Origin: Desulfobacterales bacterium CG23_combo_of_CG06-09_8_20_14_all_52_9
Lineage (GTDB): Bacteria; Desulfobacterota; Desulfobacteria; Desulfobacterales; UBA2156
Direction of reading: 5' to 3'
Length of the DNA stretch: 26,407 bases
Assembly (NCBI GenBank): GCA_002771315.1
Contig: PCSF01000300.1
Span: forward strand, 3,257 to 29,663
The translations under genes were made by a program, and so were the position numbers. Each line of letters starts with the position of its first letter. The first letter of the stretch is position 1. Below, one piece after another: positions 1-8,057 of the stretch. A model generated the notes under the pieces. That model did no database searches, was not told where the DNA came from, and saw only the letters and a program-made list of their open reading frames with translations.

Positions 1-687
1 TAAGGGACAGACGGGAAGTTCAACCCCCGCCGATGCGGCAACCCAGCCAGACCAGGGTCCTGCAGCATTGACCACCCAGTCCGATCGGATGATTTTCCCC
101 GTGTGCGTCCTAACCCCGGTCACATGCCCTTTTTCGGTCATAATTTCAGTGGCTTTTGTCTCTTCATGGATCTGAACGCCCAGGCGCCGGGCCCCCCGGG
201 CAAACCCCTGGACCACCTCATTGATGCTATAGTAGCCGTCCCCGGCGGTCCAGCAGGCACCTTTCAAATCTGCGGTTTCCAGAAACGGCCAGCGTCGAAA
301 GATCTCTTCCGGATTGAGAATCTCGGCGAAAAGTCCCATGCGTTCCAGCATGGCCGCCGTATTTTCAAAGAGGCTGCGTCCCCTGTCGCTGCTGGTCAAA
401 TACAGGTATCCCGAAGGTGTATAATGCAATTTTACTCCGAATTCCTCTTCAAACCTTTCGAAGACCGCCTTTGAGGCCAAGGAGAAGCGGATGTTGATTT
501 CAGTGGCAAATTGGATCCGGATGCCTCCCAGACTTTTTGCCGTGGACCCCTGGGCGCCCACAAACCCCTGTTCGCAAACCAAGACGCGATTGGCCCCCAA
601 TTTGGCCAGATGATACGCGATGCTGGTCCCCATGAGCCCGGCGCCGACAACGATGATATCCGTTTTTTCGGGCAATGGCCGAATCAT
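1..687 (-). CDS. DAO-family FAD-dependent oxidoreductase (partial)
   Basis: The first 229 residues are visible; the C-terminus runs off the left edge. Residues 10-20 form a beta strand and dinucleotide-binding turn (DIIVVGAGLMG, with GAGLMG at 15-20), followed by a helix (SIAYHLAKLG). This is the Rossmann FAD site of the DAO superfamily, which includes sarcosine, dimethylglycine, glycine and D-amino-acid oxidases and dehydrogenases. A later stretch (WVVNAAGPWSGWVA) matches the second conserved FAD-contact segment of that family. The expected activity is oxidation of an amine, amino acid or 2-hydroxyacid; the exact substrate cannot be read. The ATG overlaps the stop of the upstream TRAP permease by one base (TAATG), so the two are probably translationally coupled and the oxidoreductase probably acts on the imported compound. 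L-2-hydroxyglutarate-oxidase-like function is an alternative. Confidence 0.85.
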   Translation of the reverse strand, partial: MIRPLPEKTDIIVVGAGLMGTSIAYHLAKLGANRVLVCEQGFVGAQGSTAKSLGGIRIQFATEINIRFSLASKAVFERFEEEFGVKLHYTPSGYLYLTSSDRGRSLFENTAAMLERMGLFAEILNPEEIFRRWPFLETADLKGACWTAGDGYYSINEVVQGFARGARRLGVQIHEETKATEIMTEKGHVTGVRTHTGKIIRSDWVVNAAGPWSGWVAASAGVELPVCPL

Positions 688-2564
688 TAAAATTTTTCGT
701 TTTTCATCTTTGGGTCATCTCCAAGCCATGACCATATCCCCGCGCTGATTACCAGGGCCAGGCCGGCTATCATGTTCCACTTTCCCGGGAATACCAGAAA
801 GGCGGCTCCGCTTAAAAAAAAGGCCCGCTGTATCCAATTCAAAGGGGTGCGGAATTGACCGATGACGCCGCAGGCAAGACTAACGATGCCTATGACCGTC
901 ACTGTAAAAGCCATCAAGATATCCAGGTAACTCCCCTTCAGGAGCAAGGCCGGCTGGTATAGAAAAGCAAAGGGGACCAAGAAGCCGGCGATCCCCAGGC
1001 GGAACCCTTCGATTCCGGTAGCCATCGGCTCGGAGCCGGCCAAATTGGCCGCCGCAAAGGATGTGACCGCATCGGGCGGGGTGAGATCCGCCAGGACCGC
1101 GTAATAAAAGACGAAAAGATGGGCGGCCAACAGTTCCACGTTGAAATTGGTGAGAGCCTGCGCACCTACCGTTATACTGATGATGTAGGAGGCCGTGGTC
1201 GGAATACCGGTTCCCAGGACACTGACGACCATGAAGACCAGAAGGGCGGCAAAGAGCAGGACCCCCTTGGAGGCTGAAACCAGGATGGTGCCGAAAGACA
1301 GCGCCACTCCCGTCCGGGTGAGGATTCCGACGACCATGCCCGAACCTGCTAAGACGCTGGCGATCAGGGCGCAGTTGATCAGTGATTTGAAAAAGATTTC
1401 TAAAAGCTTGGTCCGGTTTATCCAGGTTTTTCGATCGAAGCAGCTCAAAATCAGGGTGATCCAGATGCTATGGAAGGCCGCTTTAGACGGCGAATACCCT
1501 GTGGCGAGCAAAGAGACGATGACCATGAAAGGAATCACAAAGTAGGCATGCCGCAAGAGATCCCTGGGTTTCGGCCTGTCCTCTTTTCGAATGGCCAGAA
1601 TGCCTCGACGGACAGCAATGAAATGGACCATGCACATGACCCCGAGATAATACAGGATTGCGGGGATGGCAGCGGTCTTGATGATGGTGAAGTAGGGAAC
1701 GCCGGTTATTTCGGCCATGATGAAGGAGCCCGCTCCCATGATGGGGGGCATGATCTGGCCGCCGACACCGGAGACGGCCTCCACAGCCGCCGCCTCTTTG
1801 GGGCTGTAACCGCTTTTCTTCATCATCGGGATGGTGAAGGATCCGGTAGCGTAAACGTTGGCTACCGAGGATCCGGAAACGGTGCCATACAAGGCGGAGG
1901 AAATCACCGAGATCTTGGCCGATCCGCCCCGGGCCCATCCGGCAGCCCAGGAGGCAAATTCGATTAAAAAATTCCCGGCCCCGCTGGCGGTGAGTACGGC
2001 GGCAAAGAGAATATAGATAAAGAGGATTTCGGCGGAGATGCCGGTCAAAAACCCGAACATGCCGTCATCGTTGGGAAGATACAAAATCTCGATGGCCCGA
2101 TCGAAGCTGAATGCTTTGAAACGAAACATGCCGGGCCAGTATGCACAGGTAAAAAGATAGATCAGAACAACGCTCACGGTTAGGGCGTACCATTTGGACA
2201 TGGACCGGCGGCATCCCTCGATGACGGCCAGGGCGAGCAATGCGCCGAGAAGCACTTCTTCGGTTCGGACGTCATGAAAACCGATGAAGTGTTCGTTGAG
2301 CCGATCCGCGTAATAGACGGTATAGAGGGTGGCTACCAAACACAGCACAACAGCCGCTAAGTCGACGATGCTGGGCCGGTTCTTGGGAGATTTGGCGCGC
2401 GCAGGATAAAAAAGGAAGATGACGGGGAGGAGCATGCCGAGGTGAAGGCCTCGAAAAACCCGGGGCTCCGGGGAGCCGAATCCAGAGGTGTAAAAATGAA
2501 ACACACCCGCAATAACGGCCAGGGCATAAACCGGGATCATCCACCCACGGCCGAGCGTCCTCAT
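687..2564 (-). CDS. TRAP transporter fused permease, 4TM-12TM (TAXI type)
   Basis: The 625-residue membrane protein has many hydrophobic segments. The first third resembles the small DctQ-type subunit, and the rest is a DctM-type large subunit. The conserved large-subunit segment GGQIMPPIMGAGSFIMAE, followed by ITGVPY, is present. Fused permeases of this size are the usual partners of TAXI receptors, and such a receptor is encoded immediately upstream. Together they would import a substrate, probably an organic acid or amino acid, using an ion gradient. The ATG is preceded by AAAGGA at a spacing of about seven bases. A strong stem-loop at 2587-2614 separates it from the receptor gene. The stop overlaps the next start (TAATG). 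Fused TRAP identity is secure; the substrate is unknown. Confidence 0.93.
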   Translation of the reverse strand: MRTLGRGWMIPVYALAVIAGVFHFYTSGFGSPEPRVFRGLHLGMLLPVIFLFYPARAKSPKNRPSIVDLAAVVLCLVATLYTVYYADRLNEHFIGFHDVRTEEVLLGALLALAVIEGCRRSMSKWYALTVSVVLIYLFTCAYWPGMFRFKAFSFDRAIEILYLPNDDGMFGFLTGISAEILFIYILFAAVLTASGAGNFLIEFASWAAGWARGGSAKISVISSALYGTVSGSSVANVYATGSFTIPMMKKSGYSPKEAAAVEAVSGVGGQIMPPIMGAGSFIMAEITGVPYFTIIKTAAIPAILYYLGVMCMVHFIAVRRGILAIRKEDRPKPRDLLRHAYFVIPFMVIVSLLATGYSPSKAAFHSIWITLILSCFDRKTWINRTKLLEIFFKSLINCALIASVLAGSGMVVGILTRTGVALSFGTILVSASKGVLLFAALLVFMVVSVLGTGIPTTASYIISITVGAQALTNFNVELLAAHLFVFYYAVLADLTPPDAVTSFAAANLAGSEPMATGIEGFRLGIAGFLVPFAFLYQPALLLKGSYLDILMAFTVTVIGIVSLACGVIGQFRTPLNWIQRAFFLSGAAFLVFPGKWNMIAGLALVISAGIWSWLGDDPKMKNEKF

Positions 2565-2586
2565 GGGATCATCCTTTCGATAAGAA

Positions 2587-2614
2587 GGGGGTGACGCCCA
2601 CGGCGGTCACCCCC
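2587..2614 (-). terminator. Intercistronic stem-loop between TAXI receptor and TRAP permease genes
   Basis: The outer arms GGGGGTGAC (2587-2595) and GTCACCCCC (2606-2614) are perfectly complementary. They enclose a further GCC/GGC pairing with one bulged G and a three-base loop. In the transcript the hairpin is followed by CTTCTTATC, not a clean U run, so it is a weak or partial terminator or an mRNA-stabilising structure. It lies between a binding-protein gene and its permease gene. In transport operons such hairpins commonly raise receptor over permease expression; that role is inferred here. Confidence 0.7.
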
Positions 2615-2683
2615 TGGAAGGATCCGTTGAAAAGCGATGCAATAAATCCTGAATCGTCGATGGAAAACAGGTCATTCTTTCGA

Positions 2684-3667
2684 CTATTTCAAAATTCCCT
2701 TCTCCTTGTAATACTTAATGGCTCCGGGATGAAGCGGAACGCCGCAGCCGGTGATCCCTTGCTCCACGGTGTACGGTTCAAGGGCCGCATGGACCTTGCG
2801 GACTTTTGCCAAGCTCTCGTTGAAGGCCTTGGTGATCCGGTAGGCGATATCGTCGGACATCTCGGCTGAAACCGTAATCACACTGCCGGCCCCCGCAGTT
2901 TTGATGGCCTTATTGTTGTTGACGGCCTTGGGGTAGGTTCCCGCCGGAATATCAGCGGCCACGATTCCGTATTGATCCAGATACTTTAAAGCCGTGTCCG
3001 AAAAGTCGATGAGTTTGAGGTTTCTCCCCACCGATGCCTCGATGACGGCGGCACCCGGAAGTGAAAGGAAGGTGAAGACGCCGTCCGCGTTTTTATCCTT
3101 GAACTGGTTGGCCTGGAAAGCGTAGTTGCCCCGGGCAAATTGGAAGCCTTGTTTTTCAAGGTCCTTGATGCTGGTCTTATAAGATTCCAGAATCCGTTCG
3201 AAGACCCAGACATCGGAGCTGCCGGGCTGGGTGACGGCCAGTCTCAGCTTTTTCTTCTGTCCAAATGCCTCATCCATCGAGCTGATGGGAACATCTTCCC
3301 CGACATAGAGGTGAAAGTAATTCATCACCATGCCGCCCACGAGGGCCCGCAGATTCTTCAAAGGCTTTTCAAAGGGATTCACCCCTTGGTATGCCGCGGC
3401 ATTCATGAAGGGAAGCCCGAATCCCATTTCCATTTTTCCTTCGGATATCAAGGCCGGGTTTTGTACACCGCCGCCGGGAACCACTTTGACCACCAGTTCC
3501 GGATCGTATTCCTGAATGATGGGCGCTATTCCGCCTGCAATCGCATACCAGCCACCGCCGGCACTTCCGGCCGTAAAGGTAAGGGTGATCTGTTTGGCGG
3601 AAACGTTTCCGCCGACTGCCAGGCAAAAACCCAGAACGACTGCAATCACGAAGACTGTTTTACGCAT
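2684..3667 (-). CDS. TAXI family TRAP transporter solute-binding protein
   Basis: The 327-residue periplasmic receptor starts at MRKTVFVIAVVLGF, a typical Sec signal peptide with a likely cleavage near residues 22-24 (NVSA-K). This ATG is preferred over an in-frame ATG 45 bases further upstream because GAGGAG sits correctly before it. The mature N-terminus contains TFTAGSAGGGWYAIAGGIA, the glycine-rich segment characteristic of TAXI (TRAP-associated extracytoplasmic immunogenic) proteins. It should bind the substrate outside the inner membrane and deliver it to the fused permease encoded downstream. It lies about 90 bases after the racemase-like gene, so it belongs to the same cassette. Known TAXI ligands include glutamate and other small acids, but the ligand here cannot be predicted. 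Confidence 0.93.
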   Translation of the reverse strand: MRKTVFVIAVVLGFCLAVGGNVSAKQITLTFTAGSAGGGWYAIAGGIAPIIQEYDPELVVKVVPGGGVQNPALISEGKMEMGFGLPFMNAAAYQGVNPFEKPLKNLRALVGGMVMNYFHLYVGEDVPISSMDEAFGQKKKLRLAVTQPGSSDVWVFERILESYKTSIKDLEKQGFQFARGNYAFQANQFKDKNADGVFTFLSLPGAAVIEASVGRNLKLIDFSDTALKYLDQYGIVAADIPAGTYPKAVNNNKAIKTAGAGSVITVSAEMSDDIAYRITKAFNESLAKVRKVHAALEPYTVEQGITGCGVPLHPGAIKYYKEKGILK

Positions 3668-3758
3668 GACCGTTCTCCTCTTAAAATGGTTGACTATAAA
3701 ACCCTGAAACAAGAGTTTCTAACAAGTATTTCTGATTAGCACCCGAGAATCGAAAATG

Positions 3759-4460
3759 TCAAGAAAACCTGCTTCGGACCATGGCCTGGTAGAGGTGTCC
3801 CACCATCGTGGTCACGTCAAAGACCGGGAGCATCAGGGTTTCCTGGATCGCTGCCGCAAAAGGGGGTAAGTTGGTGCATTCCATCAAAATGGCGCCTACC
3901 GGGAACCCCCCATCATCGGCTTGCAACAGGGCCCTGGCCTTGGCCACCACTTCCTTCTGAATTCCGGCAAAATCATAAATACCGCCTTTGGTCAGAATGC
4001 CTTGTCGAAAATGAGGCTCGTTTTCCAGGCCGGTCACTTTCACGGGGAACTTGGGATCCATCCCCGCCATCAGCAAATGTTCACGGGTCAGGCGTCCGGC
4101 ATGGGCGGTAAGAACACCGATGCGCCGATTCGGTCCCACTGTCTTTTGAACAAAAGGGATCTGAAGCAGACTGGAGAGCATGACCGGCACATCCAGTCGG
4201 CTGCTGAGGGCCTCCTGGAAGTAGATGAAAAAGCCGCAGCCGCCGGCAATGGCCGAAGCGCCCGATTTCACGAGACGCCGGGCCGAGGCGGTTAAGGAAT
4301 CGATGATTCCCGGATCTTTCATCAGGAGGCGCTCAAGAGATACGCCGGAAACGGTGGTGTGGATTACGGGAAATGAAAAAGTAGACGGATTTCCGGGGTC
4401 CCCCGGAGGTCGGGTGAGCGCATGGTCCAGCATCAGGATGCCGATGACGTGCTTTTTCAC
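3759..4460 (-). CDS. Aspartate/glutamate racemase-fold protein
   Basis: The 233-residue cytoplasmic protein has the two catalytic-cysteine signatures of the Asp/Glu/hydantoin racemase and maleate isomerase superfamily: AGGCGFF (Cys75) and MECTNLPP (Cys195). An internal RIGVLTAHAGRLT segment also fits the repeated fold. The family does cofactor-independent proton transfer on amino acids, hydantoins or maleate-like diacids. The start is GTG, chosen because GGAGA lies just before it and MKKHVIGILM begins the first beta strand. It lies 24 bases after the TPP-enzyme stop and upstream of the TAXI receptor, which points to the same pathway, perhaps interconverting stereoisomers of the imported substrate. 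Substrate and exact reaction are unassigned. Confidence 0.85.
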   Translation of the reverse strand: MKKHVIGILMLDHALTRPPGDPGNPSTFSFPVIHTTVSGVSLERLLMKDPGIIDSLTASARRLVKSGASAIAGGCGFFIYFQEALSSRLDVPVMLSSLLQIPFVQKTVGPNRRIGVLTAHAGRLTREHLLMAGMDPKFPVKVTGLENEPHFRQGILTKGGIYDFAGIQKEVVAKARALLQADDGGFPVGAILMECTNLPPFAAAIQETLMLPVFDVTTMVGHLYQAMVRSRFS

Positions 4461-4484
4461 GTAATCTCCCGGACTTTTATACCT

Positions 4485-6164
4485 TCAGGCGATCCATTTC
4501 GAGACCGGAGCCTTGGCCTCATGGAGGGGTTGGATCACGACATCGATTAGAACCGGCCTTGGAGATCTAATTCCGTTTTCAAGGGCAGATCGCAGGGCGG
4601 ATGGATTTTCCACACGTATCCCTTTCATCCGAAAGGCCCGGGCTACGGCGGCATGGTCTATCGCGGAAAAGTCGACGCCGAAAAAGGGGCTTCCCGTGGC
4701 CTTCTGACCGGCTTTTACCCATCCGAAACAGGCATTGGAAAGCACGATCAGCAAAACCGGGATGTTCAACCGGGAAATCGTTTCGAGTTCTCCGGCGGAT
4801 ATGGCGAAACTGCCGTCTCCCATGACGCCGACCACTTTTTTATCAGGCTGGGCGTAATGGGCGCCCACCACTGCCGGAAGGGCGTATCCCAGTGCACCGT
4901 GAGCGCGGGGCGCCACAAAGCCTCTTCCGGCCTCTGGAAGACGATAATATGCGGCCAGATACGGTGTAGGCGTACCCGGATCGGCGATGACAAGGGCATC
5001 CTCCGGCAGGGCATTCTCGAGTTCTTTAACGAAGCGCTCCGGCCGGATCGGGACGGCGTCGGATGTAAATGCGTCTATGGAATCCATATAGGCCACTCGT
5101 TTTTCCGCAATGCGGTGGGGATCGGTTTTTCCGGCCCTTGAGCCCCCCAATCGATCGGCCACAGCCTCGATCAATGCGGCAATCCCGAGTTTGGCGTCGG
5201 CGACGATCCCTTCTTTCACCCGGTAATTGACGCCGATCCTGGAAGCATCCACGTCGAGCTGAAGGATTTTTTTCTTCCTGTCGGGGGGCAAAGTCCACTT
5301 GATGGTCGTCACCGAACCGGCATGGCATCCGATGAAGAAAACCAGGTCTGCCTGATGGATAAAGTCATGGCGGAAAGGAAGCCCGCCGTTGCTCCCGATG
5401 ACCCCGAGGCTTAAGGGATGTGTTTCGGCGATAGCCCCTTTTCCGCTGATGGAGGTGGCCACCGGACACCCGAGCAATTCGGCCAGCACCTTGAGTTCGG
5501 CCCACGCCCCGGACCGGATGACTCCGGCTCCGGCCACGATGACGGGATGCCGGCTTTCAGCGAGGAGTTCGGCGGCGCGCTTCACCGACTCCGGTTCCGG
5601 GGCGGCCCGGTAGGCGGGATAGGCGCTAAAGCATGGATCGATGTAGATATCGCGTTCGAGTACGTCGGCCTCCTGGACGGTAAGAGGGAGTCCGATGTGA
5701 GTGGCCCCAAGCCTCCCCGAAACCGCCCTTCGAAACGCTTCCCGGACAACCCAGGGGAGTTCCCGGCCACTTGTCGGTGTTCGGGTCCAGGTGGTGACGG
5801 GTCTGAACAAGGCATCCTGGTCCAGCTCGGTGAGAGTCCCGCGCTCCCGTTGCCCGACATCAATATCCGAAGTGATGCAGACCAGCGACACCGAAGACTG
5901 GTTGGCTTCCGCAAGCCCCGGGAGAATAAAGAGCGCTCCACCCCCGCTGGGACCCTCGCAGACCCCCACCTTACCGCTGAAACGGGCATAGGCGTCCGCC
6001 ATAAACGAGGCGGAACGCTCATCCCGGGTAAGGATGTGACGGATCGGATGCTCGAATCCGGCGAGGGCCTCATAGAAAGGGAGACTGGTGTCTCCGCAAA
6101 GGCCGAAAAGGGTGTCCACCCCTGCCTCGTAAAGCATCCTGACCAGAGCCCGGTTTCCTTTCAT
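4485..6164 (-). CDS. Thiamine-diphosphate-dependent enzyme, acetolactate synthase-like
   Basis: The 559-residue protein has the three-domain layout of the acetolactate synthase / benzoylformate decarboxylase / oxalyl-CoA decarboxylase superfamily. The N-terminal pyrimidine-binding domain carries the cofactor-activating glutamate in LTRDERSASFMADAYAR (Glu49). A central domain is present at about residues 190-330. The C-terminal pyrophosphate-binding domain has GDGS (449-452) and the spaced asparagine of SNACFG (Asn477), the Mg-ThDP motif. Such enzymes decarboxylate 2-oxoacids or make carboligation products. No acetolactate synthase small subunit and no other branched-chain biosynthesis gene lies beside it, so a catabolic role with the adjacent racemase-like enzyme and TRAP genes is more likely than valine synthesis. 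The ATG has AAAGG upstream. The exact substrate is unknown. Confidence 0.88.
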   Translation of the reverse strand: MKGNRALVRMLYEAGVDTLFGLCGDTSLPFYEALAGFEHPIRHILTRDERSASFMADAYARFSGKVGVCEGPSGGGALFILPGLAEANQSSVSLVCITSDIDVGQRERGTLTELDQDALFRPVTTWTRTPTSGRELPWVVREAFRRAVSGRLGATHIGLPLTVQEADVLERDIYIDPCFSAYPAYRAAPEPESVKRAAELLAESRHPVIVAGAGVIRSGAWAELKVLAELLGCPVATSISGKGAIAETHPLSLGVIGSNGGLPFRHDFIHQADLVFFIGCHAGSVTTIKWTLPPDRKKKILQLDVDASRIGVNYRVKEGIVADAKLGIAALIEAVADRLGGSRAGKTDPHRIAEKRVAYMDSIDAFTSDAVPIRPERFVKELENALPEDALVIADPGTPTPYLAAYYRLPEAGRGFVAPRAHGALGYALPAVVGAHYAQPDKKVVGVMGDGSFAISAGELETISRLNIPVLLIVLSNACFGWVKAGQKATGSPFFGVDFSAIDHAAVARAFRMKGIRVENPSALRSALENGIRSPRPVLIDVVIQPLHEAKAPVSKWIA

Positions 6165-6197
6165 GGTTTTGAAACCTTTCTTTTTCCGGAATTCCCG

Positions 6198-6917
6198 TTA
6201 GTCCGATAGATAGTATTCGACGGTGGAGACTACCCGCACTTTCTTGATGTGGGGGGTACTGCTGTCCCGGTCGGTGATGGTGAACTGGCCCTGCTGGGCA
6301 GTCTTGATCTTTCCCAGCCGGCTGTTAGAATCCTTTGCGAACTTTTCAGCCACCTGCCGGGCTGTCCGGGTGGCCTCCTCCACCATCTCCGGCTTGATGG
6401 CGTTGAGCTTCGTGTAGAGATACTCTGTTTTGGCTTCGTATTCCTGGCCGCCGATTACGATCCCCTGTTTACCCAGCTCGATGAGCTTGCCCATGGCCTG
6501 CCGTGCGGCGTCCACCTTTCCCGTATAGATCGTAATGGTGGAGTTGGAGGCAAACCGGAATTTCACCTTGTTGGCGTCCACGTACCCCTGGGCCTGGCGG
6601 TCGACGATGGCCGGCGGGGACACGGAAATCTCATCTTCGGAAAAGTCGTTGGATTTTAAAAATTCCAGAATGGCGCCGGTGTGCCGTTCCACCAGGGCAT
6701 AGAGACTGCCCAGGTCGTTTTCTGCCTCGCTGAACCGGATGGGCCAGATGGCCACGTCCGAAGGGACTTCACGCTCGGAGAGCCCTTTTACGGTGACGGT
6801 GCGGTCCAGCCCCTTGACCCTCAAAGCACCGGTGGAAAGAAAGTATCCGAGCAAAACCATGCCGGCGCATAACAATACGCCGAGAATCGATGCTTCGATG
6901 ACTCTTTGGTTGTTCAT
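6198..6917 (-). CDS. SIMPL domain-containing membrane-anchored protein (DUF541)
   Basis: The 239-residue protein has an N-terminal hydrophobic helix (about residues 8-30, ASILGVLLCAGMVLLGYFL) that anchors it in the inner membrane or acts as a signal. The remainder is a SIMPL/DUF541 domain: RTVTVKGLSEREVPSDVA near residues 39-56 and the typical C-terminal strand pattern ending VRVVSTVEYYLSD. SIMPL proteins are periplasmic or surface proteins of poorly defined role; some related proteins are linked to oxidative stress or signalling. Its ATG overlaps the stop of the upstream transglutaminase-like gene by four bases (ATGA), so the two are translationally coupled. It ends 33 bases before the TPP-enzyme start, so it may be co-transcribed with the catabolic cassette without being functionally part of it. 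Confidence 0.85.
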   Translation of the reverse strand: MNNQRVIEASILGVLLCAGMVLLGYFLSTGALRVKGLDRTVTVKGLSEREVPSDVAIWPIRFSEAENDLGSLYALVERHTGAILEFLKSNDFSEDEISVSPPAIVDRQAQGYVDANKVKFRFASNSTITIYTGKVDAARQAMGKLIELGKQGIVIGGQEYEAKTEYLYTKLNAIKPEMVEEATRTARQVAEKFAKDSNSRLGKIKTAQQGQFTITDRDSSTPHIKKVRVVSTVEYYLSD

Positions 6918-7636
6918 CTCTCGTTTCTCCTTGAAGATTTCGTTTTTGAAGGTCGAAAAAGACCCTCTTTTTTAGCGCCGAGCAATCCGGCATCATAAGA
7001 TCGTTCATCCACCCGGGAAAGACCGTCGATCATGGGATTGGTTATCAGCAGCGTTCTTTGGATTTCGTTGAGTTTTAAGGCGATTTGATCCATCGCTTTG
7101 TCTTCAATCGTCCAATGGAGGCCGTTGAAAGCGTTCAGGTTCATCGGCCGGGTGTACCCCCGCAGGGTCTTTTCCCGGGCGATGTTAAAGAAAGGCTCGA
7201 AATAGGACAGCATCAGTTCCCGCAGGTTCCGGAAGATCGGCTCCCGGAAGCGCAGCCCCGAGAAATTGGATTGGGCTAAGGCTCCCCAGTAGCCGTCGGA
7301 TTTGTAAAGCGCCAGGATGTGGTCGTCGTCCCGGTCGTTGGGGAGCATATCCAGGATCAACGGCGGGTATCCGATACAAGAAAGCGCGGCGGCGGCAAAT
7401 ACAGCGCCGTCGAAGCAATGCCCCATGCGCTCGCGGAATACCCGCAAGGGGCACCGGTAGACATCTTCCACGCTGTACTCGAGGGTATCCAGAAACGTCT
7501 GGATCCTGGCCGGAGTATTCAGCCGCGACAGAAGTTTGCGCTCGGAAGGGGTCATCGCCTTTTGAAGAGCTTCTGAAGCGTTTATCAAAATCCTGGTTTC
7601 CTGAAAAGCAGTTTCGCCCGTATCAGATATTGGCAT
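6914..7636 (-). CDS. Transglutaminase-like / cysteine-protease-fold protein
   Basis: The 240-residue protein starts at MPISDTGETAFQETR. An in-frame extension upstream is antisense to an acyl-CoA synthetase remnant and lacks family character, so the shorter start is preferred, although its ribosome-binding site (AAAAGG) is modest. The segment RERMGHCFDGAVFAAAALSCIGYPP, written here as GHCFDGAVFAAAAL with flanks, is the helix bearing the nucleophilic cysteine of transglutaminase-like proteins. DDDHILALYKSDG supplies the histidine strand. The protein has no signal peptide. Its stop overlaps the SIMPL gene start (ATGA). The function is unknown; proteolytic, transglutaminase or inactive scaffold roles are possible. 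Identification rests on motif pattern only. Confidence 0.62.
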   Translation of the reverse strand: MPISDTGETAFQETRILINASEALQKAMTPSERKLLSRLNTPARIQTFLDTLEYSVEDVYRCPLRVFRERMGHCFDGAVFAAAALSCIGYPPLILDMLPNDRDDDHILALYKSDGYWGALAQSNFSGLRFREPIFRNLRELMLSYFEPFFNIAREKTLRGYTRPMNLNAFNGLHWTIEDKAMDQIALKLNEIQRTLLITNPMIDGLSRVDERSYDAGLLGAKKEGLFRPSKTKSSRRNER

Positions 7637-7642
7637 GGATAG

Positions 7643-7897
7643 CCTTTTCAAAACGAATTTGCAAGTTTTCCACCTCACAGGATCCGGGTCTTCTTTCCGG
7701 ACATCATCCGGCTGATTCAGGGGGAGGTGGACCGCGTCAACGAGGGCCTTTCCCGTGTGGAACAAATCAAAAAATTCAGAATCCTTCCCAAAAAGCTCAA
7801 TGAGGAAGACGGAGAGATGACCCCCACCATGAAGGTCAAGCGCAAACGTATCAATGAGGCCTTCTCCGATCTCATCGAGTCTATGTACCGAGGCTAA
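7643..7897 (+). pseudogene. C-terminal remnant of long-chain acyl-CoA synthetase
   Basis: Reading from about 7691, the plus strand encodes FFPDIIRLIQGEVDRVN, then a segment including EQIKKFRILPKKL, then TPTMKVKRKRINEAFSDLI ending in ESMYRG and a TAA stop. This is the C-terminal lid of AMP-forming long-chain fatty-acid-CoA ligases, where the TPTxKxKR segment carries the catalytic lysine region. The frame is closed by a TAG at 7640-7642, there is no start codon with a ribosome-binding site, and the remaining roughly 500 residues are absent. It is a decayed 3' end left after a deletion or rearrangement whose breakpoint lies around 7640-7690, directly against the start of the transglutaminase-like gene on the other strand. 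Confidence 0.82.
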
Positions 7898-7977
7898 AGC
7901 CCCCAACCGGTGTTTTTCCGGCGCCAATGATTTTCCTTCTGCCGCTACGAGTTGGCCGGGAGAACCGACCAATCGTC

Positions 7978-8006
7978 TTGACTTGCCGGGTAAAAGTTTT
8001 TATGGA
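7978..8006 (+). promoter_or_regulatory. Candidate sigma-70 promoter for argS
   Basis: TTGACT (7978-7983) matches the -35 consensus at five of six positions. It is followed 17 bases later by TATGGA (8001-8006), which is a weaker -10 hexamer. The location, about 50 bases before the argS start and after the acyl-CoA synthetase remnant, suits the housekeeping operon. The call rests on hexamer matching only. Confidence 0.4.
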
Positions 8007-8057
8007 TTAAACGCTTTGAATCAAGATTCGGAAAAAAGAAGGATACCGGTAACCCCG

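Noticed and set aside
103..474. Plus-strand open frame opposite the FAD oxidoreductase
   Set aside because: The minus strand has a clear FAD-binding motif and a coupled start; the plus-strand product resembles no protein family.
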